Positions 1-11,816 of a DNA stretch of 64,000 bases are shown here, piece after piece. Below the pieces are notes generated by a model that was not told the DNA's origin, did no database searches, and worked only from the letters and a program-made list of their open reading frames with translations. Position 1 is the first letter of the stretch, and every line of letters starts with the position of its first letter. The DNA comes from Sambucus nigra (Eukaryota > Streptophyta > Magnoliopsida > Dipsacales > Adoxaceae), in NCBI GenBank assembly GCA_949130495.1, contig OX422209.1, forward strand, positions 693,146,757 to 693,210,756, written 5' to 3'. The position numbers were made by a program, and so were the translations under genes.

Positions 1-1602
1 AATAATTACTCCCCCCGAGGACCCTACGACATCTAAATTTCACCACTCTATCCACCGCCCACCCCATATAGACCTAGCCTTCATCTAATCCAAACTTCCC
101 AATTTTGACTCTTGTAAGCACACAATATATAGCCTCCACCTATCGATACTACTCCTCTCTTTGGAGGGTCATTTAGGCCCCTCGCGCTCCATGAAATTGC
201 ACGTAACTTCATTAACCCCTTTTTTATTACTCCCCTTCCATTTCCACCCCTAATTTGCCCTTTCCTTTTTCTTCTATATCTTTAAACAATAGCAACAATG
301 CCTCATTCTCGTTCCCCTAATGCGAAACTCCTAGAAATTTAATGAAGCTTCCTACATATCTTCTAGGTATCCCCCCATCTCCTCCCTGAACTAGCACTAC
401 TAATCCCCCCTCACCTTTCCCTCATACTAGATCCCCTCCTCCATCGTGAAATGCATAATTGGAGCATGAAATTTTCTATTTTTCCTCCCTCCTTTTGACA
501 CCTCTTCCTCTCCTCCCAAGACCTCGAACTCCACCCATAATATAAGGGACTAGAAATTTTTATCATTACCCATATCCTCCAAACCACACGGTGACTCGCA
601 CAAAAAGATTGAATATCTCTGCTCCTCTTCCCGATCATATCTTTCCACCCCAATGTAATTATGGAATATTAGGAATCCCCCCATCCTTCTTTCTTCTCCA
701 ATTCAAAAAATGGGAGACACCCTTCCCACTAATTCTCCCACCCCCCCTCTCCAAAACTGGACTAAGAGAATTAACTTCACGGGTTGACGCAAGGGCCAAA
801 TTATTCAAATAATTTTTACTAACTAAAACAAGGGCCAAATTTGGTTCAACATTGCGCGCCTCATCTCTTACTTTAACTACTTTTCCTTTATTATCCACAC
901 AATTCCATTTAGTCCTATGTTTAAAAGATTCTCCCTAATTTATATTATTTATTTTAACACAACGTTTTACAGTACCTTGCTTGAATTTAGGATAGGACCT
1001 AACTTATTAAAGCTAGATCGCACTTTTCCATTTCTCTTTGTTTCATGGATGATTGAGAGACTAGAATCACCAACCACTGGGTTTTCTATTTTTCAGATAA
1101 TATTTGGAAATTAATGAGGTTGTTTTTTAGCAAATATGTAGCCACTTTATGAAGGGGGATATAGAAGTGAGTTTTTAGAATTTGAGTCACTATTGTTATG
1201 AAAGGATTTTATTCGTTGGAGAAGATAGTTGAAGTAAAACTATTAGGTTTGAAGTCTTATGATACCCATCACCAGCCTGCATTGGAAATTATATGTTACC
1301 CTTGACCATGAGATTATAAGAACTTGGATAAGAAGTTAAAACAATTAAATTGTTTAGATAGATGAAAGGGTTGAAAACTTCTCCTTGAACTCTTAGAACC
1401 AACTGCAAATATTCTATGATTCAATAAGAAGAACCATAAACTATCTAAATTCTTTCAATTAAATGTAGTCGATTTGTTGAAAGTTAGTCTTAATTAATAT
1501 GACAAAAATAATTCCATTTTGTTAACTTCAAACATATAATAAAATTCATTTCCATACATATACACACACACAAAGATGTATAGTAGATCTTATAATATTT
1601 AT

Positions 1603-1610
<8 letters not shown>

Positions 1611-1665
<55 letters not shown>
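1611..1665. repeat. (AT)n microsatellite
   Basis: About 27 uninterrupted AT dinucleotides, followed further on by imperfect CATA/CACA tracts up to 1833. Confidence 0.95.
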
Positions 1666-1668
<3 letters not shown>

Positions 1669-1795
1669 TTTTATGTATACTTAATATGTACGCATACATA
1701 AATATATAAATAAATATATAAATAAGTTCTTTTTAAAGCTCAATTAACATATACACATATACATATGCATATGCATACACATATACATATACATA

Positions 1796-1833
1796 CATAC
1801 ACACACACATACACACACATATGTGTGTGTGTG
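1796..1833. repeat. AC/GT dinucleotide tract with dyad symmetry
   Basis: An (AC)n run turns into (GT)n through the centre CATATG, so the two halves are reverse complements and could fold into a hairpin or cruciform. It ends about 60 bases before the LTR of element Y. Confidence 0.8.
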
Positions 1834-1895
1834 ATGTTTGTTGAAAAAAAAAATAATGATTATATCATCTGTATGTATGCCATTATATGTGTATA

Positions 1896-2316
1896 TGTGG
1901 GGAATTGAATTATGCTAGCATGTGCCCAGCACGTGTTTGTCACGAGGGTCCAAGCTTCTTGCGCACCAAGATAATTAAGAGTCTAAGTCATAAAAGACTC
2001 CCACGTCTCCATCACTTGGAACCTCTGAAACTGATAAAGGATAGGTATAAACTTCTAGGGATAGTTATATATGGAGATTAGGACTCTCCTAAGCTTCTTT
2101 ATAAATATAAACCTTCCCCCCATTGAGAGGTGCATGTGATATTGTTTTATCGAGAAGTACTATAACTCTGTACACCAGTTCTCAAAGTTAATAAAAGAAC
2201 AAATCATAAACCCCGTGGACGTATATGTTGTGTGTTTTTTATATTCTCCTTGAATACTTCTTTTAATTTCTCTTGTGCACATTGAATACAAACATTGTAG
2301 GAAATTATGACCTACA
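1896..2316 (+). repeat. 5' LTR of element Y
   Basis: It starts TGTGGGG and ends CCTACA, matching the 5' LTR of element G in ends and length. A TATA-like stretch TTATAAATATAAA lies near 2098-2110. It is followed directly by a decayed primer-binding site. Confidence 0.75.
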
Positions 2317-2318
2317 AT

Positions 2319-2336
2319 TGATGTCGTATATGGGAA
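2319..2336 (+). promoter_or_regulatory. Decayed primer-binding site, element Y
   Basis: The sequence TGATGTCGTATATGGGAA aligns with the site of element G (TGGCGCCGTCTGTGGGAA); most changes are transitions. It lies two bases after the LTR, as in G. Confidence 0.7.
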
Positions 2337-2339
2337 TCG

Positions 2340-3900
2340 ATATGAGTTCTTTGCCACTAGCTAAGTTCTTGAGATGCATCACTCGCCCAACCAAGATCAT
2401 ATGAATGTCAATGACTAGGAGAGTCATCAATAACATGGTCATGGAGACCCTGAGGGCTATCCATTTGACCATGACAATCATGATGACCATGAGGATCACT
2501 AACTGACCCCTCCCACTCAGAGGGTTAGATCCAAGATTGGTGAGTATTACTAATCCTCTGATGCTCGTTATCATCCTTGGTGGATATAATAGTTACTAAT
2601 GATGAGCTTGAACGATCTAACCAGATCTCAAGGTTCATTTGAAACTATAAGAAGCACCTCCAAGTTGAAAAGGCTACCAACAGGTTTTAACAAGAGCATA
2701 ATGATGCGCTTCAATGGTGCCTAAAGAAGCTAGAGAATGAGGATCACAATAATAAGAATAAGCGTGGAAAAGTCGGTGGTGGTATCTTTAAGGGATACCA
2801 TGCCTAGATAATCGGTGAGGAGCATAGAGTTTTATGACTTTATCATAAGGGAGGTAGAGAGAGACCCAACCCATAAAAGGGGCTCTCACTACTAAGGAGA
2901 TCACTAAAAGAGAACTTGCTTGCCAAATGAATTCACATTTTAGTTGATCTATAGAAGAGTTTGAGCATCTAAAGAAGTTTTATCCCCTAAGATTCAGTAT
3001 CTATGATGGGAAGGCTGATCCCATCGATCACATTAAGTAATATCGCCAGGCGACGATGTTGTAGAACACTGATGAAGGATTGATGTGTCAAATATTCTGC
3101 TCTGATCTTAGAGACACTACCGAAAAGTGGTTAGAGAAGCTGGCAGGCCGATCAATAGCCTCCTTCAAATATCTGGTTGAATCATTCATGGTGAAGTTCA
3201 TTAGCAGTAACTCCCATACCAAATGGATGGATTCACTTTTGATGATAAAGAAAAGCCCAAGGAAACACTTTGTGAGTACGTAAAAAGGTGCTGGGGGTGT
3301 ATAGCGAGGTAAAGGACTGCACTAAGCAAGTCGCGGTGGGATCCTTCAAAATTGGTTTATCGAGAAGTTCTATGATTTACCAATCCATCACTAAGTGGGA
3401 GTCCATTACAATAAATGACCTTATAGAAAGGATTAAAAAGTAGGCCAAGGTTGAAGATTTGATGATTAACATTAGTCAAGATGATGGTAAAAAAAATCAT
3501 TTTAAAATGGGGATTATGAGGGAGGAAACAAGAAAGGAGGGAGAAAGAAAAATGGAAAGATGAAAGGAACCAAGAAAAAAAAGCCAAAAAAATCATTTTA
3601 TGCAATTAACACGGTGTTCTATGAATTGATCTACAAGATCTTTTACAAGATCATAGGTTGACAATATTTCAAATGGATCGAAAAGATGTTCAGCGATTCA
3701 ATGAGGAGGAACCACGTACTGAAGTGTGTATATCATAAAAACCATGGTCGAAAGACTTAAAACTATAAGTCCATTAAGTCCTACCTCAAGGAACAGGTCT
3801 AGGCTGGGAACCTAATGACTTCATAGAGATGAAGAATGGCACATAATAACCTGTGCATGATCAAAGACTACACAACATCTTGGATGATGACATGGGACAC
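2340..3900 (+). pseudogene. gag: Decayed gag of element Y
   Basis: This is the remnant of the capsid/nucleocapsid gene that would package retrotransposon RNA. The best stretch is 3080-3283, which lines up with the Gag core of element G (62642 onward): tryptophan and arginine positions and the run ending in a WMDSLL/RMDALL motif correspond. The block at about 3330-3470 matches the G segment ending in AKVEDM. A zinc-knuckle remnant lies near 3718-3800, where the G pattern C-x2-H-x4-H-x4-C is partly lost. Stops and frameshifts occur throughout, so no protein can be made. Homology to G is seen directly; the function is inferred from the family. Confidence 0.75.
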
Positions 3901-3969
3901 AAATTTATTGTAATTAATGGGAGCCTAAGACTAGATAATGTCTTAAATGAGTGTTTAGGTAATTCATTT

Positions 3970-4490
3970 AGCATCAAAACCAAACCAAATCAAGGTTAAC
4001 ACCTTCTGGATGGAAGTAAAGAAGCTCACTACATTCATAGAAGCATTTCAGATTTACCCATCCAAACCCATTATGGGAAAACTTTGAATACCTGAATCTA
4101 TTGATTATACGAAGAACATTATTTTCACCAATGATGATTTGGTCAGAGTGAGGACTTCCCATCACGAAGCTCTCATAATCACTCTCAGAGTTTCTAACTG
4201 GGATTTTAACAAGTGATTAGTGTATTAACCGATCTCCTCAGAAGTGATGTAACTTCAGATGTTCAATCAGTTGAACCTGAGTATAAAAGACCTACATGAA
4301 TCCATTGTTCCTTTGGTCAACTTTGCATGAATGAGGACTTTGACCCTTGGAAATGTAGTACTCCTTGTTCGGGAAGGAGTAATCTCTAAGATTATTGAGT
4401 TTCTCGTGGTAGATATAAATTCCCTGTACAATGCTATCCTTGGATGAGGATGGTTATATGTCATGAGTGTTATGTCATCTACCTACCACT
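3970..4490 (+). pseudogene. pol: Decayed aspartic protease of element Y
   Basis: Translation of this stretch follows the protease region of element G (63630-64000): a block around VRTSHHEALIITLR, then a GNVVLLVREGVISKIIEF-like block and the downstream motif that reads AILG in G. The active-site segment is lost: G has VDQGSS, while here a stop follows the preceding Asn-Lys. It would have cleaved the Gag-Pol polyprotein. It is now a pseudogene with stops and indels. Confidence 0.65.
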
Positions 4491-4560
4491 AGAAGATAAA
4501 ATGCATCACTGATAAGGGAGTCATGATGATTCGAGGGAACCAAGCCTTAGTTATTTTTTT

Positions 4561-5039
4561 ATAGCAGTTATCCAACCTAAGCATGAGAAAAGAAGAATAA
4601 AGGAAAAGACGTAGAGCCAGATAAAGGCTCCATACCCTCTAAATAACAACAAAACATCAGGTGGACTGGGGATAGATCACTCCAAATAAGTCGTTTTGAG
4701 AAAAAAACTATCACCAACTTATTTTTCTTCACTTTCCTTGGATGATTGGATAGATTGATTTGTCGAATGTATGAACATGACTTGGATTCATTTAGGTAAG
4801 ATTTTTATTCGAATATTTTATCGTGGCCACCAACTTCACCCCTACAATGAAATGGCAACCAAAATATATCATTTTTACCTCAAGATTGGGTTTTGAGGGA
4901 TTCTTTGGCAAGGCTGGGTCATCTCTAAGTCATTATCTCTGCCTCGAGGCCAAAAGAGATATTTTCTTTTCATCCCTTCCCTTATAAAGGGATTCTAATA
5001 GTCTTCAGGTGTCTTTTTCTTCTATCCTGCTAATGAACT
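4561..5039. other. Unassigned segment between Y and H
   Basis: No recognisable coding or terminal structure. It may hold the decayed tail of element Y and the decayed protease-side end of fragment H; the boundary could not be placed. Confidence 0.5.
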
Positions 5040-6223
5040 TAGAAAGCTTAGCACGTTAGATCAGACTTTTTATTTCATTCTTCAAGGCTATGCAATTGTT
5101 CATAGTATGCCCATGGTCTTTGTGAAGCTCATAGTTTTTTAACTTATCTCTCCTCTTAGGAGGAGACTTTAATTTTCCAGTCCATTTTAAATCCCTTATT
5201 CCACAGATTTCTTCTAGGATGTGGTGTACTCCAATAGTGAGAGGTATACTTATCATACCTCTTAGGATTTTTGACCTTCTTATCTTTTTTATCCTTCTTC
5301 TCAAAGCTCTTATGGTCGTAGTCCTTGGAGCTAGGGGATTATTTAGAGGCTATATACTCCTCGACGTTCATGATTTACCAGCTTTAGTCATCAACTAAGT
5401 CATGGTATTAGGGGGATCTTTGGTCAGAGTATAATACGACTTTTCAGGGAGTAAACTTATCATCAAGGCAGTGATCATTGTCTTTTTCGTATAGTCTACC
5501 ACTTCCAATTTTTCGCTGTCAAAATGAGTAATATATTCACGAGTGTTTTCCCCTGGTTATTGATGAACACCTAGAAAGTGAGCTTCTCTTTTGATAACTT
5601 TGGCTCGAAAGTAGAAATTACTAATGAATACCTTGACAAGTTTCTTAAAACTGGAGATTTGTCCATGAAGCAAATTATTGTACCAAATTTATGCTGATCC
5701 AGTAATGGTACTTGAAAATTCTTGGTGATACATTTCATCTACTACCGAGTAAATGTCAGCGGTAACCTAATATTGGTCTATATGAAGGACATGATCAATT
5801 TTACCATCATATTTAGGAGTAACCACGGGTGGTATTAATTTTTCAGGTGTTGGGAAGCTCATAATTACTAGGACAAAGGTTGATCCCTTCATTAAAATCC
5901 GGTGCAAAGGATTCTTAGATTTGGACAGTTTGCCTAAGTGAAATTCCAATTGTTGAATTGAGCCTTTCCAGGGATGATCATCTAGATTAGTTTTGATCGA
6001 GACAAACTTAGCGGCTCGACTGTACGTTTGTGTTGAGCTCTCTTCCTGGAAGGTATGCTCGACTCGTACGGATTCTCTCACACTAGTTCTCCAACTTATA
6101 AAATCTTCTTGGAGGTCTCAAGTTCTGGATGGATCCCGATGATTGTGGCCCCTATTTGGTCGAGGACCTAGCTAATCAAAGTTAGAGCCCCTGCTTAGTT
6201 TATCAAGGGAACTTGATCGTTTC

Positions 6224-6224
<1 letters not shown>

Positions 6225-6259
<35 letters not shown>

Positions 6260-6262
6260 CCC
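6225..6262. repeat. (GA)n-rich microsatellite
   Basis: Imperfect GAGAGAAA/GAGAGA tract inside the reversed gag fragment H; it is not present in the related gag of element A. Confidence 0.9.
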
Positions 6263-6637
6263 ATCATAGTAATCAGTGTATCTGAGGGAGGAGGTCACGC
6301 CATAGTGGTAGGACCTATCATTGGAAGATCTGCAATATCTGGATTTACTTCTTTAAATTCTGGGAGATGGAGGTGGCATTATCTTATGGATGATGGGATG
6401 GTAGCTGACCTGGCTTGAAGAATCTGAGTAAGTTGCTTAACTGTTTCTTGTATTGCCTCTTGGCCCTTGGCGATGTGCAGTAGGATTCCTTAAAGATCTC
6501 CTATGTCGAGAGGGATAAAAGTGTTCAAGACGTTTCTTGCGATAAGACTACCTTCTGGAATGCCAATCATACTTCAGTAGTATGATTGAAAGTAAAGATT
6601 AAAAGAAATAGGTAGGAAATAACAATAACTTATCGAT

Positions 6638-6655
6638 TTCCCATAGAAGGCATTA
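6638..6655 (-). promoter_or_regulatory. Decayed primer-binding site of fragment H
   Basis: On the minus strand the sequence TAATGCCTTCTATGGGAA aligns with TGGCGCCGTCTGTGGGAA of elements A and G at 13 of 18 positions, with four of the five changes being transitions. The following bases also match A downstream of its PBS (an AAGTT...TTTCCT pattern). Confidence 0.65.
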
Positions 6656-7505
6656 ATATACCATAAATGTGACCTCATATGGACAAGAGTCAGTCCGCCT
6701 TCATGAATCTCTCCAAGTGCAAGTTAGACCCATCCTCATATGTTCCCACATCCTATAAGCACATGTTAGTCAGTCTCATCCTTTGAGACATAATCAACAG
6801 GATGGTTACAACTATACACGAAGGCTAGCTCTACACTTCATAAGCCCGTGTCTCAGCTCCACCATGCGTCAGCCCCATAAGATATCCAATTTATAGTCCC
6901 TGAATATATATAACTCTTAGTAATACTTAGCTTGAAGATTCCACACATGTCTCGACTGGCCGAGACCTTCACAAACGACTTTAATATTTCATATGGAGCA
7001 TGTGACTTTCGCATCACCAAGCCACGTGGACAAAACTGTTATAGGAGATTAACAACCCATGTGGGAAAATATTCCATGATCATGACTTACACATTTAGAA
7101 GAAAAGTGTCACCCTCTCATTGGACTACTCAACTTGAGAACACCATATGCATGCTTGAGGGTGACACGGCGCACTCCCAAACACTATATAAGCCCACTTC
7201 ATCTTCTTTGCAAAGGGGGACTAATTAAAAAACCTACTAAAACTCTGTCATTTTGTAATGAAGAGAAAGAAAGACCGAGTGTGTAATAGTGGACTTTCAG
7301 TTCCTTGTTATAGTACAAAACACCATCATCCTCCACAGTGGAGTAGGCCCAAGCCAAACCACTTATATTCTTGTGTCTTCCACATTTCTCATCCTATCCT
7401 TTATACATATATATTTCTTATATTGTTATTACAATTCCTCTATTGTCAATGGAGCTAGAGCTTGAGTTACCTACATCTTTAAGGTGGTTGTTCTTAGCAT
7501 CATCA
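6650..7505 (+). repeat. 5' LTR of element Z
   Basis: It aligns along its whole length with the LTR at 57866-58744. The right end is CATCATCA, as in A and D. The left end lacks the expected TG: it begins within GGCATTAATATACC where D has TGATTAATATACC. A TATA box lies at 7184-7193. Confidence 0.85.
7184..7193 (+). promoter_or_regulatory. LTR TATA box, element Z
   Basis: CTATATAAGC occurs at the same relative place in the D LTR (58422-58431). It is the likely core promoter for the genomic RNA. Confidence 0.7.
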
Positions 7506-7508
7506 TTT

Positions 7509-7526
7509 TTGGTACCATCTCTGGGA
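7509..7526 (+). promoter_or_regulatory. Primer-binding site, element Z
   Basis: TGGTACCATCTCTGGGAA follows the LTR after a short T run, as in element A (TGGCGCCGTCTGTGGGAA). The TGGCGCC start is typical of plant Tat/Athila primer sites; I did not assign the tRNA. Confidence 0.75.
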
Positions 7527-7599
7527 AATGACATTTCTTCTCATTATTCACTATATCTTTCGTTATGGTGGTGATCTGGATCCATCGTTGTTGGGCCCA

Positions 7600-9340
7600 A
7601 ATCATCATTGAAAGGATTTCGTTTGAGTGCTCTTCATGATTTCTACGGGGCTAACCCACTTATAGTTTCACTCTCCTTGACTGTGTGGATATCACCAGAG
7701 ATAACATCTGACTTGCCTCCCAACATTTGCCTAAACTTCAGCCAGCCACCACCTCAGTCAGAAATGGTTGACGTGGAAGTAACACTGCGATCCTTTGTGG
7801 ACAACCAACAAATGATGCACGAATAATTCACGACATTAAACCAAAGTGTGCTGGGAAGATCTCCTAGTGACCCAATAATAAAGTTAATTACTCAGATCTC
7901 CAGAGCAGTCGTAAATTCGGTGATAGGGGGACTACACCCGACCCTACTTAAAGAGATGAAGCAGCACTGCAGACATCTCCGCCTCGAAAAGAAAATTTAG
8001 GGATGCCTAGATGACCAGGTCTGTGATGAGGAGGAGTATTGGAGCCATATGAGATTTATGTTGATACCTTACATCCTAAAGGGTCACTGGACCCAACTTA
8101 CAAGGGAAAAAGTGTTTTATGCACCCCCAAAAGCCAATAGAGAGCTTTAGCTTTTGACAGATTGAGTAGAAGGTCGACCTTTGACCGTCTCGACCCCAGA
8201 GGTGAAAGTGGACGAGATATTCACTCTCATCCATGAAATATTGGCACATCCATAGTAAATGTAAGACGATGTGATGAAAGACCAAAGCAGAGCCGAGACA
8301 GAGATGACCAAATGGAGGTAAACACTCGATAGAGGATCGCTGGCTGAGAGCTATCACTAGTGGCATTAACCATATGAACTGGGGATGATAATTCAATGGA
8401 AGAAGAGAATTTGTGGAATAGTTCCATCCAGAGTCTAGAATAAAAGATCAATTACTTGATCAAAAGTCAAGACTTTAGCCGTCGAGGTTACATGGAAGGG
8501 TCTCCGTTTTTGCCAAGAATTGTATGTTATCCTACCCCTACAAAGTTCAAACCTCCAACTGTGACACCGAGGTATGATGGTAATTAAAATCCAATTCACC
8601 ATATAAAGATGTATCATTTAGCAACCGACATATATTCAACATTGGAATAGATGAGATGTCGATCCTTCTCCACTACTCTCACATGTGCATCTCATATATG
8701 GTAAACTTCCCTGAGGAGATTTTCCATAGAGAATTTTAAGAAGCTGGCCAAGAATTTCATTCATAAATTTTATTTCGACATGAAGCCACTGAAGAGGGTA
8801 ACTTATCTCCTTAACTTAAATCAAGAAAAGAATGAAGCTCCAAGAGAGTACATCTCTCGTTTCAACAAGGAAAAATTGGAGGTTAAAGATTATGCGAAAT
8901 AGGCCATGTTGTCCAAAAGGGGAGACACAAAGGAGGCCAGTGGTAATAAATCTGGTAAGGCCAAAGATAAAGACGGAAAAGAAAGATCAAATAATGATAA
9001 GTTTGACAGATACACTCAATTAACTATGATTCCAGACATGATTTTAAATGAATTCAAAGATGATAGAGGACTTAAGTGTCCCGAAAAGCTCAAGTACCCT
9101 CCTTACAAAAGGGATAAAAGTAAGTGGTGTCAGTTTCACCCAGATCATGGTCACACAACTCACAAATGCATCGCCTTGAAAGATGATATTGAAAAGATGT
9201 TAAAGTAAGGAAAACTCCAAAAGTACGTAGACAAGAATGTAGGAAAAGACGAGTCTAGAAAGAGGCATTATGAGAGAAAAAAACAACAAGATGAGATGAG
9301 AGGTCTAGGCTAATAAAAACGATGATGAGTTAGATAACAG
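7600..9340 (+). pseudogene. gag: Decayed gag of element Z
   Basis: The N-terminal stretch near 7730-7830 matches A's Gag N terminus (a PPPQSEMV motif then an alanine/glutamine-rich helix). The core near 8490-8900 matches A, including the start of the segment before PKYDG. The nucleocapsid region 8906-9208 is open and keeps a full zinc knuckle of the C-x2-H-x4-H-x4-C type (Cys-Gln-Phe-His...His...Cys) followed by the ALKDDIEKML-like helix. Many stops elsewhere show it is not functional. Confidence 0.8.
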
Positions 9341-9379
9341 TGGGGAGGAGGATCTCGACCTCCTAGAAAAAATCCCTAA

Positions 9380-10060
9380 TGAAAAGAAAGCCCTTCATAT
9401 GATATCTTTCAATGTAAAGATGATATGTGGCGGCCTAGCAGGGGGAAAGCACATGTCACTGAAGCCAAAGAGGCACCAAAGAGGGTGAGGTAAATTTTGT
9501 CGAGATGGATGCAAAGACTGGAAAATTGAAGAAAGTGGATATGAAGACTCTGATAGTGGGTTTCTCAAGGTTGGACTTGAAGGACATCATGGATCCACAT
9601 GATGGCCCTTTGGTAATCAAAACATGAGTACACGGCTATCACGTGTCTCGCATCCTTGTCAGTGGGGAAGCTCAGCGGATGTTATGTTCTAGAATTATTT
9701 TAAGTGTCTGAAGTTGAGCAAGAAAAGACTTGTGCCATACCACCAGTCGCTGATCAATTTTAGCGCATTAAAAGTTAACCTGTTGGGGGTGTATGAAATG
9801 GATGTTTGCATAGGCACCTAGTCGAGGTGTCTCACTAAGAAAGTTAACCTTTTTTGTAATGGACGGGCATATATTCTCGACCTATTATATCATAATGGGA
9901 AGGGTATCCCTCAAGGAGTTTCAGGTCGTTCCTTTCATAGTTCACCAAATGATGAAATTCCCGACTCCCTATGGAGTAGGGGAAGTACAAGGTGACTAAT
10001 TGAAGGCTCGCGAATGCTACTTCACATCAGTCGAGGAAAGACAACCCAAAAAAGAGCGAG
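9380..10060 (+). pseudogene. pol: Decayed protease of element Z
   Basis: This corresponds to A 13820-14450. The block before the active site (MKTLIVGFSRLDLKD-like) is preserved, but where A has ADGGSSAD the Z translation reads Val-Ser-Gly-Glu, so the catalytic Asp-Gly-Gly is gone. The downstream fold block ending in VHQMMKFPTPYGV is still readable. It carries stops and indels. Confidence 0.7.
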
Positions 10061-10299
10061 AAATAACTTCATACAACATTGACACTCTTAACCTAAGAGA
10101 TAAAAAAAGTTGAAAAAGGGTGAACCACTGAGGAGGTAGAATCGATCATCCATAATAAGGAAGAGCCAAAAAAAATTATCCAAATCGGTTCACCCCTAAG
10201 AGCGGAGGTCAAAGAAGAGTTAGTGAAGCTACTGAGAAAAGGGCAAAGACTTTTCTATTGGATACATGGAAATATGCTAGAGATTGACCCCAAAATTAT

Positions 10300-11132
10300 C
10301 TTTTATCGGTTTAATATTGATGAAAAAGTGAAGCCCGTTAAATAGAAGCGTAGAAATTTCATGAGTGATAGGTACGAGGGTATTCAAGATGAGGTAAAAA
10401 AACTTCAAACAACCGAATTCATTATAGAGGTCCAATATCCTGATTAGATCTCTGATGCTGTCATTGTGCCTAAATTAAATCGGAAGTGGAGAATGTGGAT
10501 GAACTTCACTAATTTGAATAAAGCCTGGACTAAGGATAACTTCCCACTACCCCGTATTGATCAGATGGTTGATGTTATGGCCTGACATAAACTGATGAGT
10601 TTTATGGATGCATATTCAGGGTATAATAAAATCTTATTGCATGAGGTTGACACTAAGAAGACTTATTTTATCACAAATAAAGGAACCTGCTGCCATAAGG
10701 TGATGCCATTTGTCTTGAAGAATGCATGGGAACCCTATTATAGGTTAGTCAATAAGATGTTTGAGGATCAGATCGGAAAAATAATGGAAGTGTATGTGGA
10801 TTACATGTTCATGAAGAGTCTGAAGGCTGAATATCATGTGTCCGACCACCTTTCATACGATGGATACGTATAAGATGAAGTTGAATCCGTCAAAGTACAT
10901 CTTCGTAGTCGCCCCAAGAAATTTTTGGGATTCATCATGAATCAAAGGGGGATAGAGGCAAACTTGGCAAAGATTAAAGACGCTCAAAGGCTTACCTGTC
11001 GAGTTGTAACTCTAAACCGTTTCATCTCACGAGCAATGGATAAGTGTCTGCCATTCAATAATATTTTTAAAAAATCCTTCGTTTGGGCTAAAGAATGCAA
11101 GAAATCTTTTCAAGAATTAAAGGTATATCTGG
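10300..11132 (+). pseudogene. pol: Decayed reverse transcriptase of element Z
   Basis: Fingers/palm motifs of a gypsy RT are readable from about 10430: the WRMWMNFTNLN block, the PRIDQMVD block, the MDAYSGYN block (10595 onward) and the catalytic loop, which reads YVDY at 10793-10804 instead of YVDD. The ORF is closed and reopened several times. The reading ends in the RNase H connection, where the LTR of element A is inserted. It would have copied RNA into cDNA; the altered catalytic motif and stops make it inactive. Confidence 0.8.
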
Positions 11133-11795
11133 TGATATGCCCCAAGTGTCACCTCGGCCCAAAGACATCAACCTCGGCCGAGGGCATGGCCGAGACCATG
11201 ATGGCTCATCCCGGATAGGATGGGCATCTAGACCTTAACAACCTCAGACTCTTCCAAGCTGAGGTCATGAGCAAACATGAAGGCCGAGCACTTATTGACA
11301 TGTATGGACAAGGACACGTGGACAAAATTCAGTTATAACAAATCATTCCCCTCACGTGGGGGGAATATTTCATCATCATTCTCTACATGTGACAGTAACA
11401 GATGTCTTCATCAGATTGGCTAGATCAACACACACATGAACATTGCATGCATGGGGGGTACATTAAACCCCCCAAGTACTATATATAGAGGTCATCCTCT
11501 ACCTTGCAAAAGATCTGAAATAGCAACCCTAGCTGAAACTCTATTCCAATACACAGTAGAGGGAGAAAGTTTGAGAGATTGTATCCAAGGCCATTAGAGC
11601 CCTTATATAGTGATACACCTCATACACTTGCACAGTGGACGTAGGACAGATTAGCTGAACCACTTATATTCTGGTATGAATCCTCTTCTCCTCACCTCCT
11701 TCTACTATATGTGCATATACCCTTATGCTGCCATTGTTAACATTGAAAGGAGCTCACAAACACCTTGAAGGGTGGTGCAATTTCCAGCATCATCA
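11133..11795 (+). repeat. 5' LTR of element A
   Basis: 663 bp. The start TGATATGCCCC resembles the D LTR start (TGATTAATATACC), and the end CATCATCA is shared with the Z and D LTRs. The TATA element ACTATATATAGAGG lies at 11478-11491. Homology to Z ends just upstream, in RNase H coding sequence. Confidence 0.85.
11478..11491 (+). promoter_or_regulatory. LTR TATA box, element A
   Basis: ACTATATATAGAGG lies about 320 bases before the LTR end, placed as in the related Z and D LTRs. Confidence 0.65.
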
Positions 11796-11798
11796 TTT

Positions 11799-11816
11799 TG
11801 GCGCCGTCTGTGGGAA
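11799..11816 (+). promoter_or_regulatory. Primer-binding site, element A
   Basis: TGGCGCCGTCTGTGGGAA, preceded by TTT after the LTR, is identical to the site of element G (61871-61888). It is the likely start point of minus-strand cDNA synthesis. The primer tRNA was not determined. Confidence 0.85.

Larger units (their letters stand above)
1..1895. other. AT-rich flank, no gene seen
   Basis: No reading frame here looks like a recognisable protein. The first 900 bases are C/T-rich on this strand and the rest is AT-rich with simple repeats. The short open frames are at lengths expected by chance, and one (1490-1699, minus) is only translated AT repeat. It may be old decayed repeat or spacer DNA upstream of element Y. 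Confidence 0.6.
1896..4560 (+). mobile_element. Element Y: decayed Ty3/gypsy, 5' part
   Basis: This is an old plus-strand gypsy copy of the same family as element G at the other end of the window. Both begin with TGTGGG, have LTRs of nearly equal length (421 and 416 bp), and carry alignable gag and protease translations. Only LTR, gag and protease are recognisable. The right limit is uncertain; sequence related to G is lost by about 4560, and 4561-5040 is unassigned before the reversed fragment H. Confidence 0.75.
5040..6655 (-). pseudogene. gag: Fragment H: reversed Tat-type gag with PBS
   Basis: Read on the minus strand, this is the gag of a Tat-lineage element closely related to A and Z. 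From right to left it shows a PBS (6638-6655), the N-terminal heptad-like stretch (about 6480-6390), the block ending PPVVTPKYDG (near 5800; A has PPVVSPKYDG near 12880), and the nucleocapsid region (5056-5304), where A's knuckle C-x2-H-x4-H-x4-C has lost its first Cys to Tyr. Stops and frameshifts interrupt it. No LTR in matching orientation follows the PBS; instead the plus-oriented LTR of Z begins there. A GA-rich microsatellite lies inside at 6225-6262. Confidence 0.8.
6650..11132 (+). mobile_element. Element Z: decayed Tat-lineage gypsy, 5' half
   Basis: Plus-strand element with 5' LTR, PBS, gag, protease and RT in standard order, interrupted at 11132 where the LTR of element A begins inside its RNase H region. 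Its LTR is of the same family as the LTR of D at 57866-58744, about 80-85% identical by eye, so Z and D may be the two halves of one original element. Confidence 0.8.

Noticed and set aside
1490..1699. 69-codon minus-strand frame rich in Tyr and Ile
   Set aside because: It is translated (AT)n microsatellite with no independent coding signal.
7258..7826. Small proteins at the end of the Z LTR
   Set aside because: They overlap LTR end, PBS and the decayed gag start, and are explained by the element.
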